A stretch of DNA of 64,000 bases from CAWIMX01 sp963837345 (GCA_963837345.1 CAWIMX010000001.1:1054001-1118000), one strand, 5' to 3'. Counted from the stretch's first letter, positions 37,425 through 45,982 are shown. A program made the numbers and translations. Notes: generated by a model from the sequence alone, not told the origin.

Positions 37425-39563
37425 TCAGTGGGGCCACGCCGTGGCCCAGCCGGCCGAGAGTGTCGTGCCTCCGCCCCGGAGGCCGTACGCCAGGTCGATC
37501 CGGAGCGAGCCGCCGAAACCCGGCCCGTCGAGGCGGGCGCCGGTCCCGACGTCGATGTACAGCGGCGACGCGTCGAGATCGTCCATCCGATGCCACGCGC
37601 GTGCTGTGTCGGCAAATCCCGCCATCGACACGACGCCGCCGAGAACGCTGCCGACCGGCCGCGCGTACTCGAGCGATCCATGCGCCACGGTCCGGCCGAA
37701 GACCTGACCCGTCACCACACTGTCGGCACCGAGCAGGGGATGCGCCCTCAGGTAACCCTCGCGCGACTGCCCCGTGCCGGCGCCGGGCCACAACGCCAAC
37801 GGTGCGCCGCGGGCGACGGCTGTCCCTTCAGCGACCGCCGACCAGACGGGTCGTCGCGACTCGTCGTTCGAACGCCACGCGGCCAGCAGACCGCCCGTGG
37901 TGAACCGCTCTCCCCCGGCGAGCGGTGCCCACCAGCCTCCCGACGCCGCGAGCGCGACGCGGTCTCGAGCCAGACGACTCTCCACGAGGCTCTCCACGGC
38001 GAGGTAACGGTGGGTGGCGAGATGGCCCACCGCGGATTCGTCATCGCCGCCGAAACGATCGAAGGCGCCAGCGGCCTGCCACCTGAGCCAACTCGTCGCC
38101 CACTCGGCGACTTGCAGTCCGATCCGCCGTCGCTCCTCGCGCAGCAGGGTGCCGCGACCCGACGATGAAGACCGCTGGTACGACTGGCGCTCCCACGACC
38201 CGGCGAGCGACACGATGCCGGGCAGCCCGCCCGGCGCGGGAATCGCGAGCCCGAAGGCGACGCGCGGCCGCCCCGGCGACCACCGCCACGCCGCGCTCGT
38301 CATCTCGCCGGCGCCCAGCGCGCCGGCCATGTCGATCCGCACCTCGTCCAGCAGCACGGCTCGCGCACCCATCATGGCGAAGGCCAGTCGGCCGGAGGGG
38401 ACCACCGGGCGTTCATCGATGAACGCATCGACGGTCGCCAGCCCGGCGTCCTCGCCCGTCAGGCCGGGTTCGTACCGGACCTGCGCGTTCGAGGCCGCGG
38501 GGAGTTCGGCCAGCTGGCGGCGCGAACGCTTGAGATTCTCGGGCGTCAGCAGTTGTCGAGGCTCCAGCCCGGTCGCCCGTACGACGACCGGTTGAGGCGT
38601 CCGCGTGGCGCCATGAATATCGATGGCCGACACGCGCGGTGCGCCCGTGTGGTTCCAGGCCTCGAGGGCGCTCATGGGTTCGTTCATCAGATAGGCGCTG
38701 GTCCCAAGAAGCTGCCACGCGTACGCGTCGCGTGGGGCGAGACGGACCGCCGCAGCCGCCAGCGTCCGCGCCTCGGGCCAGCGCGACGCGAGAAAGCGCA
38801 GGCCCGCCAGCTCCCGCCACCCGTCGGGATCAGTGGGACAGAGGTTCGTGGCGGCCAGGAGGCCCCGCTCGGCTCCCGCGGCGTCCCCGTCGTGCGCCAG
38901 GTCCACGGCACGTGCCACGAGCGTCGTGCAGGGCGTGTGGCGGGGCGGGACCACGTCGTCGGGCTCCGGCGACGGCGCCAGGTCCGCTGTCGACTCGCCG
39001 GCGCGGAATCCCGCTGGCGGAAGCACCAGGACCATCCATCGCCCGGTCGCGGCCCACGCGCGATCGAAGTCCGACCAGTCGATCACCTGGTACGGCGCAC
39101 GCGCCGGATCGTGCAGGATCACGTCATGCTCGGTGCCGCCCACCACGACGACGTAGTGGTAGGTGCGCGGCGCCACCGCGATGAGGGCGACCAGGGGTCG
39201 GCCGCGATCGAGCTCCGCCAGAATCACCCGCCGGGAGACGTCGTCGCGCGCAGGCACGACATGCGCCTCCCAGCCCCGGTCGCGGACGGCCGACACCAGC
39301 CTGCCCGTCAGGATGCCGCCGTCAGGCGCGCTGACGAGGGGCGCGAAATCCTGCGCGAACACGTCGCGCTCGCCCCAGTAGCGCAGGACCATGGCGACGG
39401 CGGCACCGCCGCAAAGCTCCGGCGTCTGCGAGACGTACGGCACGTCGAGCAGGGCGGGCCGTTCAGCCTGCCCGGGCGCGCCGGCTGCGGCGCCGCGTCC
39501 GGCCGCGACGAGCAGTCCGCACACGATCAGGACGGCGGCGGTGCGGGATGGCGCAGGTCGCAT
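37425..39563 (-). CDS. C39 cysteine peptidase fused to TPR, POTRA-like and outer-membrane barrel domains
   Basis: 712 residues. After a signal peptide (1-27), a C39 peptidase domain spans 36-185, with the oxyanion Gln46, catalytic Cys51 (ELCGGAAVAM), His136 (TYHYVVVVGG) and Asp152 (ILHDPA). TPR-like helices follow at about 215-305. Residues 311-388 resemble a POTRA domain (VSAIDIHGATRTPQPVVVRA, LTPENLKRSRRQL, VDAFIDERP). The last ~320 residues alternate aromatic and polar strands as in an Omp85-type barrel. The first part matches PA2778-family peptidases, but the barrel is not part of that family. AAGGAG precedes the ATG at 39563. It likely processes or secretes a partner across the outer membrane. 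Confidence 0.75.
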   Translation of the reverse strand: MRPAPSRTAAVLIVCGLLVAAGRGAAAGAPGQAERPALLDVPYVSQTPELCGGAAVAMVLRYWGERDVFAQDFAPLVSAPDGGILTGRLVSAVRDRGWEAHVVPARDDVSRRVILAELDRGRPLVALIAVAPRTYHYVVVVGGTEHDVILHDPARAPYQVIDWSDFDRAWAATGRWMVLVLPPAGFRAGESTADLAPSPEPDDVVPPRHTPCTTLVARAVDLAHDGDAAGAERGLLAATNLCPTDPDGWRELAGLRFLASRWPEARTLAAAAVRLAPRDAYAWQLLGTSAYLMNEPMSALEAWNHTGAPRVSAIDIHGATRTPQPVVVRATGLEPRQLLTPENLKRSRRQLAELPAASNAQVRYEPGLTGEDAGLATVDAFIDERPVVPSGRLAFAMMGARAVLLDEVRIDMAGALGAGEMTSAAWRWSPGRPRVAFGLAIPAPGGLPGIVSLAGSWERQSYQRSSSSGRGTLLREERRRIGLQVAEWATSWLRWQAAGAFDRFGGDDESAVGHLATHRYLAVESLVESRLARDRVALAASGGWWAPLAGGERFTTGGLLAAWRSNDESRRPVWSAVAEGTAVARGAPLALWPGAGTGQSREGYLRAHPLLGADSVVTGQVFGRTVAHGSLEYARPVGSVLGGVVSMAGFADTARAWHRMDDLDASPLYIDVGTGARLDGPGFGGSLRIDLAYGLRGGGTTLSAGWATAWPH

Positions 39564-39577
39564 CGGCAACTCCTTAC

Positions 39578-39583
39578 AACCTA
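39578..39583 (-). promoter_or_regulatory. -10 element TAGGTT of the C39 peptidase gene
   Basis: Places the palindrome centre at -41.5. The predicted leader is about 8 bases, so SD contacts are partly in the transcript. Confidence 0.45.
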
Positions 39584-39604
39584 GGCTTCCGCTGCCGGCG
39601 GCTC

Positions 39605-39620
39605 TGTTCCGTTCTGCACA
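39605..39620. promoter_or_regulatory. Crp/Fnr-type operator (TGTTC-CGTTCT-GCACA, one mismatch)
   Basis: Between the C39 gene and the Crp/Fnr gene. It is at -41.5 to the leftward promoter, and centred 42 bases from the regulator's own ATG, so control and autoregulation from one site is possible. Confidence 0.55.
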
Positions 39621-39653
39621 TCCCCTTGACGCACCGTGTGCGATGCTCGGCGC

Positions 39654-40361
39654 ATGAGCGCTCGACGCCGATCCTCCGCGGAGCGCGGTGGTCCCCCGCC
39701 AGTGACGGCTGTCGCCGGCCCGGCGTTCGACGTGGGAGCGTTTCTCGCGTCGCGCGGCTTGGCGAAGGACGTCACGAAATACGACCGAAGCGAGAGCGTC
39801 TTCCTGCAGGGCGACGCCTGTGACGGCGTCCGGTATGTCGAGTCGGGGGGTGTCAAGGTGTCGGCGCGGTCGAGGCTCGGCAAGGAGGCCGTCGTAGCCA
39901 TCGTTGGCCCGGGGCAGTTCCTGGGCGAGGGATGTCTCGGGAGGCAGGGGCACCGAATCGGCAGCGCCACGGCCATCACGCCAAGCGTCGTCCGGCGCGT
40001 TCCGAGAGCCCGGATGATGGGGTATCTGCGCGACGAGCCTGCGATGGCCGACTACTTCATCGTGCACTTGCTTTCGCGCAACATCCGCATCGAGCAGGAC
40101 CTGATCGTGCAGCTCTTCAACTCGAGCGAAAAACGCGTCGCGCGCGCCCTGCTCTTGATGGCGCGCTACGGGACCGACCGCGCGCCGATCCGCGTTCTAG
40201 CGAAAATCACCCCCGCCGCACTCGCCCGGCTGAGCGGCACCACGCTCGAGCGGGTGACATTCCTCCTGAACAAGTTCGAGACGCTGGGGTTCATCGAACA
40301 GGACGGCAGCCTCCCGCTCAAGATCAATCGCTCTCTCCTGAACGTCGTGCTGCACGATTGA
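39654..40361 (+). CDS. Crp/Fnr-family transcriptional regulator
   Basis: 235 residues from ATG at 39654 (an in-frame GTG lies at 39636). The cyclic-nucleotide-binding-type beta-roll covers about 30-135 (KYDRSESVFLQGDACDGVRYVESGGVKVS, read in parts, with IVGPGQFLGEGCL), then the dimer helix and a winged HTH: PAALARLSGTTLERVTFLLNKFETLGFIEQDG. No Cys cluster for an FeS centre is seen, and the phosphate-binding Arg/Ser pair of true CRP is not obvious, so the effector is unknown. Seven CRP-like palindromes in the neighbourhood make it the best candidate regulator for them. Confidence 0.88.
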   Translation: MSARRRSSAERGGPPPVTAVAGPAFDVGAFLASRGLAKDVTKYDRSESVFLQGDACDGVRYVESGGVKVSARSRLGKEAVVAIVGPGQFLGEGCLGRQGHRIGSATAITPSVVRRVPRARMMGYLRDEPAMADYFIVHLLSRNIRIEQDLIVQLFNSSEKRVARALLLMARYGTDRAPIRVLAKITPAALARLSGTTLERVTFLLNKFETLGFIEQDGSLPLKINRSLLNVVLHD

Positions 40362-40372
40362 AGGAATCCACT

Positions 40373-40441
40373 ATGAAACGCGTCGCCCTGCTCGACCTCG
40401 CGTCGCCGGTCTGCGAAGGAGACACGCAATGGGAATTCTGA
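40373..40441 (+). CDS. Possible 22-residue leader peptide overlapping glsB-like start
   Basis: ATG at 40373 follows GAAGGA by 7 bases and encodes MKRVALLDLASPVCEGDTQW and two more residues, ending 13 bases inside the next gene. Translation could couple to that gene. Confidence 0.3.
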   Translation: MKRVALLDLASPVCEGDTQWEF

Positions 40442-40674
40442 TCTGGATTGTTGTCGGGCTCATCGCCGGCTGGCTGGCCGGAACGGTGATGAAGGGTGGT
40501 GGCTACGGGATCCTCGCGGACATCGTCCTCGGCGTGCTCGGCGGCATCGTCGGCGGTTGGGTGTTCGGGCTGCTCGGCATCTGGCCGGGTGGTGGCATCC
40601 TCGGTGCGATCCTCGTCGCCTTCGTCGGCGCGGTGCTTCTCGTGTGGATCACGCGACTGATCAAACGCGCCTGA
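40429..40674 (+). CDS. GlsB/YeaQ/YmgE family stress membrane protein
   Basis: 81 residues, almost all hydrophobic, with three helices and many Gly residues (LIAGWLAGTVMKGGGYGILADIVLGVLGGIVGGWVFGLLG, read in parts). This is the transglycosylase-associated/GlsB family, small inner-membrane proteins induced in stress. AAGGAG precedes the ATG at 40429. It follows the Crp/Fnr gene by 67 bases on the same strand, fitting an envelope-stress role. Confidence 0.88.
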   Translation: MGILIWIVVGLIAGWLAGTVMKGGGYGILADIVLGVLGGIVGGWVFGLLGIWPGGGILGAILVAFVGAVLLVWITRLIKRA

Positions 40675-40831
40675 CGTCACGAGGGCGCGCCTCAGCCGGC
40701 CGCGAGGAGCAGATCCGGCACTCGACGTTTCGAGGACGGAACGCCCATGAGGTGGCAGTCGTGGCGCGAGCACCGGGCCAAGCCGGAGCCTCACCTCAGA
40801 GCTCGCCGCGCGCGCTCGATGGCTGCCGACC

Positions 40832-43800
40832 TCAGTGCTGGAACAGGCGCGCGATGGCGGTCCCGGCTCGTCCGCGCGTCGGCACGGGCGTGATCGGAGA
40901 CTGGTCGTAGGAGATCAGCAGGGGCAGCCGGATCTTCGCGACGATGTCTCCAAGCGGCTGGACCTTCATCCAGAGGTGGCCGCCACAATCCCCGACGAGC
41001 CCCTGGAGCGTCTGGAGATCGACGCCGGGCTTCTTCACGGCCGCTCCCCGCCCATCGTCGGGTGCCTGAACGTCGCGCCGGCCGAAGATGACGCCGGACC
41101 GCGCCGTGGGCCGTGTCTCCCTCACGGTAATCAGCGCGTGCGGTCCCGGCCGAACGTTCGGATATCTCGCCGTGAACGGGTGATCGACCTGCGTCGTCGC
41201 GACGTCGATGGCGAGGCGGCTGCCGGACGGCATGCGGTCGCGCCCGTAGGAGGCCAGGTTCACGAAGAGCCGCTCGACCCGTTCGGCGTCGGCGTCGACA
41301 TGAACCGGACTCGTGGGGGCCCCCACGCGGATGTCCACCTCGTCTCCGGCCACGCGCTTCAGGACCGGTGTCAGATCGTGGAGCAGCGCAATCAGATCGA
41401 CGACCGAGGGGGCACCGGCCTGCTCGTCGTGATACGCGACGAGCTGGCGCAAGGCCGCGGTCGCACGGGTCAGGCCATCGAGAAGCAGTTCGGCCTGCTG
41501 GGGTGACCGAGCGACGGTCCCGGCGTTCCGGATCCATTCCTGGACGTCCTGTTGCACGTCGTGGATCAGCCTGGTGCAGGTGAGCGCGACCTCCGAGGCG
41601 ACGCGGCCGACAGCCTCCATCCGGTGCGACTGCCCGAGACGCTCCTGGAGCACGCGAAGGCGCGTCAAATCCTCCGCGGCCACCTCGACGATGTCACCGG
41701 GCAACGGGCTCGCCGACAGGCGGACGGCAATCCGGACACCGTCTCGCCGCCGCACGATGGTCTCGACCGACTCGGTCGCGGCCGCCGTAACGCAGCGCTC
41801 GATGAGCCAGGGAAGATCCGCAGGCGATTCGAAAAGGGTCGCCGGCACGTCGGGACCGGAGAGCTCGCTCGCCCGTCGTCTGACGAGGATCATCCACGCG
41901 CGATTGGCGTCGATGATCGCGCCGTCGCGCGAGCACCGGAACAGCGGCAGCGGCACCTGCTGGAAGAACCGCCGGTTCTCGGCGCGGCTGTCGTCCAGCT
42001 CGTTCCGGAGGAGGGAGACGCTGTCGATGTCGGCCTCCATCGCGGCCGCACGTCCCTTGGCGGCCTCGAGCGCGGCCTGCGCGTCGTGAAGCTGCTGCTG
42101 CAACCCGGCGCGGGCAGCCTCCGAGGCCTGCTCGGCAGCGGCCCGCTCGTTCGACGCCCGATTGATCGCGCGTTCGAAATCGTGGCGCGCCTCGGCGAGC
42201 GCGCGTTCTGCTGCGGCCCGTTCCGCGGTCAGACGCTGGATGTCGGCGTCCGCCGATGCGCGGTCCCGTTCAAAGCGCTCGCACGCGTCACGATGAGCGC
42301 CTTCGAGATCGCGGAGCTGTTCGCTGACGGCGCTGAGCGAGTCGCCCAGCGCCTCGCGGTCCCGCTCGAGCTCCCGATGGCGTTCCTCCAGCTCGGACCG
42401 CTCCAAATCGCGGTTGAAACGCTCGTCCGCCAATCGGGCTTCGAGCCGCGTGGTCTGATCGAGCGCGCGAGCGCGGAGGGTGTCGGTCTCCTCGGCGAGC
42501 CGGACTTTCAAGGTGTCGCTCGTCGCCTGGACCTTGGCCAGCTCCAGCGCGAGGTTGGACTCGCGGCGCGTCAGCCGCTCGACGTCGGCCGCCGCAGACT
42601 CGTACTCACACCGCACTCGATCGAGGACGGCTTGAACCTCGCTGAGCCGTCGCGCGAGGTCGTCGCGGGCGGCGGCGGCCTCGGTCAGCTCGCGAGTGTA
42701 CGCGGCGTTGCGATCGGCGAGCTCCTGCGCCGAAGCCGCCGAGGCCTCGTCGTGGCGCTCGGTGGCCGCGCGAAGCGCCGCCCGGGCATCGGACGCGGCC
42801 TGTTCGAGCGCGGCACACGCGGCGCGCGCCTGCTGAAGCTCGGCGCCGAGTTCGGCCTCCCGCTCGGCCGCCCGTGTCGCCGCCGCCAGGCGCTCGCGGG
42901 TCGCGCGACCGGTGGCATCTTCAAAGGCCGCCTCGGTTGCCTCGAGGCGATGTTCGAGCGTCGCGCGGTGCTCAGCGGCCTCGGCGAGCTCGGCGGTCAG
43001 TTCCGCCTGACGGGCCGCCAGCCGCTCGAGGTCCGCCGCTCGTGCATCCAGGTCCGCTCGGGCCTCGGCGAGCGCCGCTTCGAGGTGGCGGCGTCGCTCG
43101 GCCGCTTCGTCGCCGGCCGCACGACGTTCGTCCGCCGCACGAGCCATCGCATCCGTGTGGGCCGTGCCGGCGACCGCGAGTCGGCGTTCGAGATCCAGGC
43201 GCGTCTCGGCCGCCGCGGCGACGAGCGAGGAGAGCTCCGATTCCCGCCGAGACAGCCGCTCGACTTCCGCAGCCGCGGATGCCTGATCCCGACGGCTCTG
43301 CTCGACTCTGGCAGCCGCCTCGCGAAGCTGCTCGTCCACCATCTCCCAGGTGGCGGCGGATCGCGCCGAGCTGATTTCGTGCTGGGCCCGCTCTTTGGCG
43401 AGCCGTTGTTCGGCGGCCGCCATGGCGGACCGATGGCGTGCCTCGGCGTCCTTCAAATCCTGAATCGCCCGCGCGAGCAGCCGCTCCAGCTCGCCGTGCG
43501 CGTCGGGCGTGAGCGCTGGCCCGCGATCGGACCTGAGCGCCCGGCGGCCGGCGGCGCGGCGGATCGCGGCGGGCAACTCGCGGAACGCCTGGCTCTTCGC
43601 CAGAATTTCATCGGCATCCAGGTCGAGCGACTCGAACAGCGGGCCGGTGCCCTCCCCCGCGATGACCACGACGACGGGATGCGACCGGAGATGGCGCACG
43701 CGCGCCAGCAGCGGGTGCCAGCCACTCCGGTCGACCGGGGCGTCCACGACCAGCGCGGCGAGCTCCGGAGCGCTGTCGAGGACGGCCCCGACTTGCTCGA

Positions 43801-43903
43801 GGCGCTGAACCCAGGCAACCTCAACCGTTTCGCTCGCACCCCGCAGTGCTGCCGCGACGGCGTCTTTGTCGGCCCGATTCGTCCCAACGTAGAGAACGTT
43901 CAT
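40832..43903 (-). CDS. Large sensor protein: receiver-like, coiled coil, PAS and degenerate kinase
   Basis: 1023 residues. A receiver-like fold opens it (MNVLYVGTNRADKDAVAAAL), without a clear acceptor Asp. A very long coiled coil follows at about 135-680, full of Ala/Glu/Arg heptads. A PAS domain (about 690-800: FRCSRDGAIIDANRAWMIL) leads to a histidine-kinase core. The dimerisation helix reads SHRMEAVGRVASEVALTCTRL where functional kinases have VAHDFNNLL, so the phospho-acceptor His is missing. Parts of the ATPase region remain (HVDADAERVERLFVNLASY). It may act as a scaffold or modulator. Divergent from the regulatory cluster. Confidence 0.7.
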   Translation of the reverse strand: MNVLYVGTNRADKDAVAAALRGASETVEVAWVQRLEQVGAVLDSAPELAALVVDAPVDRSGWHPLLARVRHLRSHPVVVVIAGEGTGPLFESLDLDADEILAKSQAFRELPAAIRRAAGRRALRSDRGPALTPDAHGELERLLARAIQDLKDAEARHRSAMAAAEQRLAKERAQHEISSARSAATWEMVDEQLREAAARVEQSRRDQASAAAEVERLSRRESELSSLVAAAAETRLDLERRLAVAGTAHTDAMARAADERRAAGDEAAERRRHLEAALAEARADLDARAADLERLAARQAELTAELAEAAEHRATLEHRLEATEAAFEDATGRATRERLAAATRAAEREAELGAELQQARAACAALEQAASDARAALRAATERHDEASAASAQELADRNAAYTRELTEAAAARDDLARRLSEVQAVLDRVRCEYESAAADVERLTRRESNLALELAKVQATSDTLKVRLAEETDTLRARALDQTTRLEARLADERFNRDLERSELEERHRELERDREALGDSLSAVSEQLRDLEGAHRDACERFERDRASADADIQRLTAERAAAERALAEARHDFERAINRASNERAAAEQASEAARAGLQQQLHDAQAALEAAKGRAAAMEADIDSVSLLRNELDDSRAENRRFFQQVPLPLFRCSRDGAIIDANRAWMILVRRRASELSGPDVPATLFESPADLPWLIERCVTAAATESVETIVRRRDGVRIAVRLSASPLPGDIVEVAAEDLTRLRVLQERLGQSHRMEAVGRVASEVALTCTRLIHDVQQDVQEWIRNAGTVARSPQQAELLLDGLTRATAALRQLVAYHDEQAGAPSVVDLIALLHDLTPVLKRVAGDEVDIRVGAPTSPVHVDADAERVERLFVNLASYGRDRMPSGSRLAIDVATTQVDHPFTARYPNVRPGPHALITVRETRPTARSGVIFGRRDVQAPDDGRGAAVKKPGVDLQTLQGLVGDCGGHLWMKVQPLGDIVAKIRLPLLISYDQSPITPVPTRGRAGTAIARLFQH

Positions 43904-43979
43904 GCAGCTCGACGAAGTTGCGGGCATGTTCCGTCTCTTCTATCGGCGGGACAGTGGTCCGCCTGCACGGCCAGATCTG

Positions 43980-44495
43980 TCACGGTCTCAACTGATATCC
44001 GCGGCCCATCGGTCCCGCGGCGCCCAGGTACCTGCGCGCACGCACCAGCTCCGCGATCTGCCGGATATGACCCAAGTCGTGCAGAGCCCACTCGTGCAGC
44101 ATCTGTGAAAGCGTGATCTCGCCGTACTCCCTGTGGATCGCCCTGCGGTCTCCCGCCGAGGCCGGAAGCTCGCGCAGGTAATCGACATTGTTCTCGCGCT
44201 GCTCTTCGAAGTGGTCGAAGGCGTCCGCGGGATTCGCGTTGCGGTACAGATCGAGGTACATCTGCGCGTCGTCGGGCTCGAACTCCGGACGCTCTTCACT
44301 CAGGAAACGATCCAGCCGCATGCGGTAGCAGTGATCCTCGGAATGGGAGAGATGAGCCAGCACTTCCGCGATGGAAAACCGGTCCTCCGCCGGCTTCCAG
44401 CGCGCGTCCTCGTCGGTCAGCTCCGACATCAGGCCGCGCAGGATATCGGGCGTCGAATCCAGCAGTTCCAGGCAGGGCAGCCCTTCGTCGTCCAT
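43980..44495 (-). CDS. DinB-family protein
   Basis: 171 residues forming a four-helix bundle of the DinB/YfiT type, with the metal-binding His spread across the helices (VLAHLSHSEDHCYRM and MLHEWALHDLGHIRQIAEL). Members are thiol- or damage-associated metal-dependent transferases such as bacillithiol S-transferase; the substrate here is unknown. It follows the sensor protein's start on the same strand upstream, with a 76-base gap. Confidence 0.8.
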   Translation of the reverse strand: MDDEGLPCLELLDSTPDILRGLMSELTDEDARWKPAEDRFSIAEVLAHLSHSEDHCYRMRLDRFLSEERPEFEPDDAQMYLDLYRNANPADAFDHFEEQRENNVDYLRELPASAGDRRAIHREYGEITLSQMLHEWALHDLGHIRQIAELVRARRYLGAAGPMGRGYQLRP

Positions 44496-44638
44496 GGCCT
44501 TCCTCCTACGATGGTCTCTCCGCGTCGACGGTGTCAGCCGCTCCTCCAGCCGGATGCCGACCGAGCCCCGCTGTTCCGTTCACACCCTGCCGCGCCTGAC
44601 GTTGGCACGATTGTGGAACGGATTAGTGGGGGGGTCTT

Positions 44639-44845
44639 ATGGACATTCAGCACAGCTCGGCGAGCGTCCTGCATATCCTCGAACATGCGGCCACCATTAC
44701 GCTTGGCCTGGCGCTCGTGATCCTCGGCCTCGGGATGACCTTCTCGATCGTCTTCGTCCTGCCAGGAATTGTCGCGCTGGCAATCGGCTCGAGCCTCGTT
44801 GTCGGCGGCATCTTCGCGCATGCGATGGCGCGACGGCAATCTTGA
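44639..44845 (+). CDS. Small membrane protein (68 aa)
   Basis: Two hydrophobic helices (about 12-35 and 40-60) follow a short soluble N-terminus: MDIQHSSASVLHILEHAATI. GGGGGGG lies 5 bases before the ATG and may act as a ribosome site. Function unknown. The helix spacing and Gly content resemble stress-related small membrane proteins. Confidence 0.5.
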   Translation: MDIQHSSASVLHILEHAATITLGLALVILGLGMTFSIVFVLPGIVALAIGSSLVVGGIFAHAMARRQS

Positions 44846-44864
44846 GGGACGATTCGAAGCCCGC

Positions 44865-45845
44865 TCAAAAGCGGAAGCCCGTTCGGACGCCGAACTCGTG
44901 GGTGAGGTTCCAGGGCTCATACGCGCCGAGCTGCTCCTGGGCGGTCACACCGTTCACGGTGAACGTAGCCGTTTCATGGCTCACCGCCGATGCGCCGACG
45001 TCCCAGCGGATGTAGTACGGCTCCACCGACCAGCGCCGGGTCGCCTGATATTTCGCACTGGCGCGCAGCGCCCATCCTCCGGCTTGAGAGAAGGAGATGT
45101 CGGTGAACCCGTCGATGGTGAAAGCGGGCGCGGTCGTCGTCGCAGGAACATCGCCGCCGCCCAACGCGGAGTTGCGGGTCTCCTGCCACCCATGAAGCAG
45201 CCGGTCGTATTCCAGGTCGATGCTCAACGCGCCATGCGACGCGATCCTCGTGCGTGCCGTCATGGCAACCGGCCAGTAGAGATAGTCATCCGTGCGATAG
45301 CCGGCCGTGCCGGTCGTGCCGTTCGACACATGGCGCAACCCCAGGCCGGAATGAGGCGACCACGCCCACCGTTGGGCGATGAAATCCTTGCCGACCATGC
45401 CGCGAGCGTCCACAGACCAGTCCCTGTCGCCGGTCTCGCTGCACGGTGACGCATCGCCCAGATCCAGCTCGTAGCCGTTCGGGGACGTGCTGTTGGGCGC
45501 GATCAGGAGCGGGAAGCACCAGCCGTCATAGCGGACGCCGCCGGTGCTGCCCCGCAGATCGGCCTGGATAAACCAGTGCCGGCCCTTGTCGAGCGACAGC
45601 GTGCCCGTGTAGCCGCCCCCGACTTTCGGGCCGTGGATCGATATGCTCAGGGTGCCGGGTTCCGCATAGGTGTAGCTGCCCACGCTGACATTCACTTCGT
45701 GTCCCGTTGGCGTGGCCAGGCCGGCGTCAACCGCGGCGGTGTCCTCCGGTCTCGCGGGTGCAGTGGACGTGGAGCCAGGCGGCTGGGCGGAAGCCTCGAA
45801 TGGAATCAGGGCCATGACGCCGGCCAAAGCGAGACCGATCTTCAC
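44865..45845 (-). CDS. Outer-membrane beta-barrel protein of unknown function
   Basis: 326 residues. A signal peptide (cleavage after EASA|Q) and a Thr/Pro/Ala-rich linker precede a barrel with alternating strands: HEVNVSVGSYTYAEPGTLSISIHG, GYRTDDYLYWPVAMTARTRI and WALRASAKYQATRRWSVEPYYIRWDVG (read in parts). The last residue is Phe (EFGVRTGFRF), the C-terminal signal for outer-membrane insertion. Fold is clear; substrate is not. It is monocistronic and convergent with the preceding small membrane gene. Confidence 0.7.
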   Translation of the reverse strand: MKIGLALAGVMALIPFEASAQPPGSTSTAPARPEDTAAVDAGLATPTGHEVNVSVGSYTYAEPGTLSISIHGPKVGGGYTGTLSLDKGRHWFIQADLRGSTGGVRYDGWCFPLLIAPNSTSPNGYELDLGDASPCSETGDRDWSVDARGMVGKDFIAQRWAWSPHSGLGLRHVSNGTTGTAGYRTDDYLYWPVAMTARTRIASHGALSIDLEYDRLLHGWQETRNSALGGGDVPATTTAPAFTIDGFTDISFSQAGGWALRASAKYQATRRWSVEPYYIRWDVGASAVSHETATFTVNGVTAQEQLGAYEPWNLTHEFGVRTGFRF

Positions 45846-45982
45846 GTCCAGGTGCCTCTGTCCTCAGGCAGCGAGTACACCATTTCCGTCCAACCCTCGT
45901 CTACAGGGGTATAGATACGGAACACACAATTCGGTGATCGCCCGAACAATGACGCTCTCCGCTCGGACACCCCGTCCCCTTC

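Noticed and set aside
41552..44116. Plus-strand frame of 854 codons over the coiled-coil sensor
   Set aside because: It mirrors the Ala/Glu/Arg heptads of the real gene on the other strand and has no recognisable domain or ribosome site.
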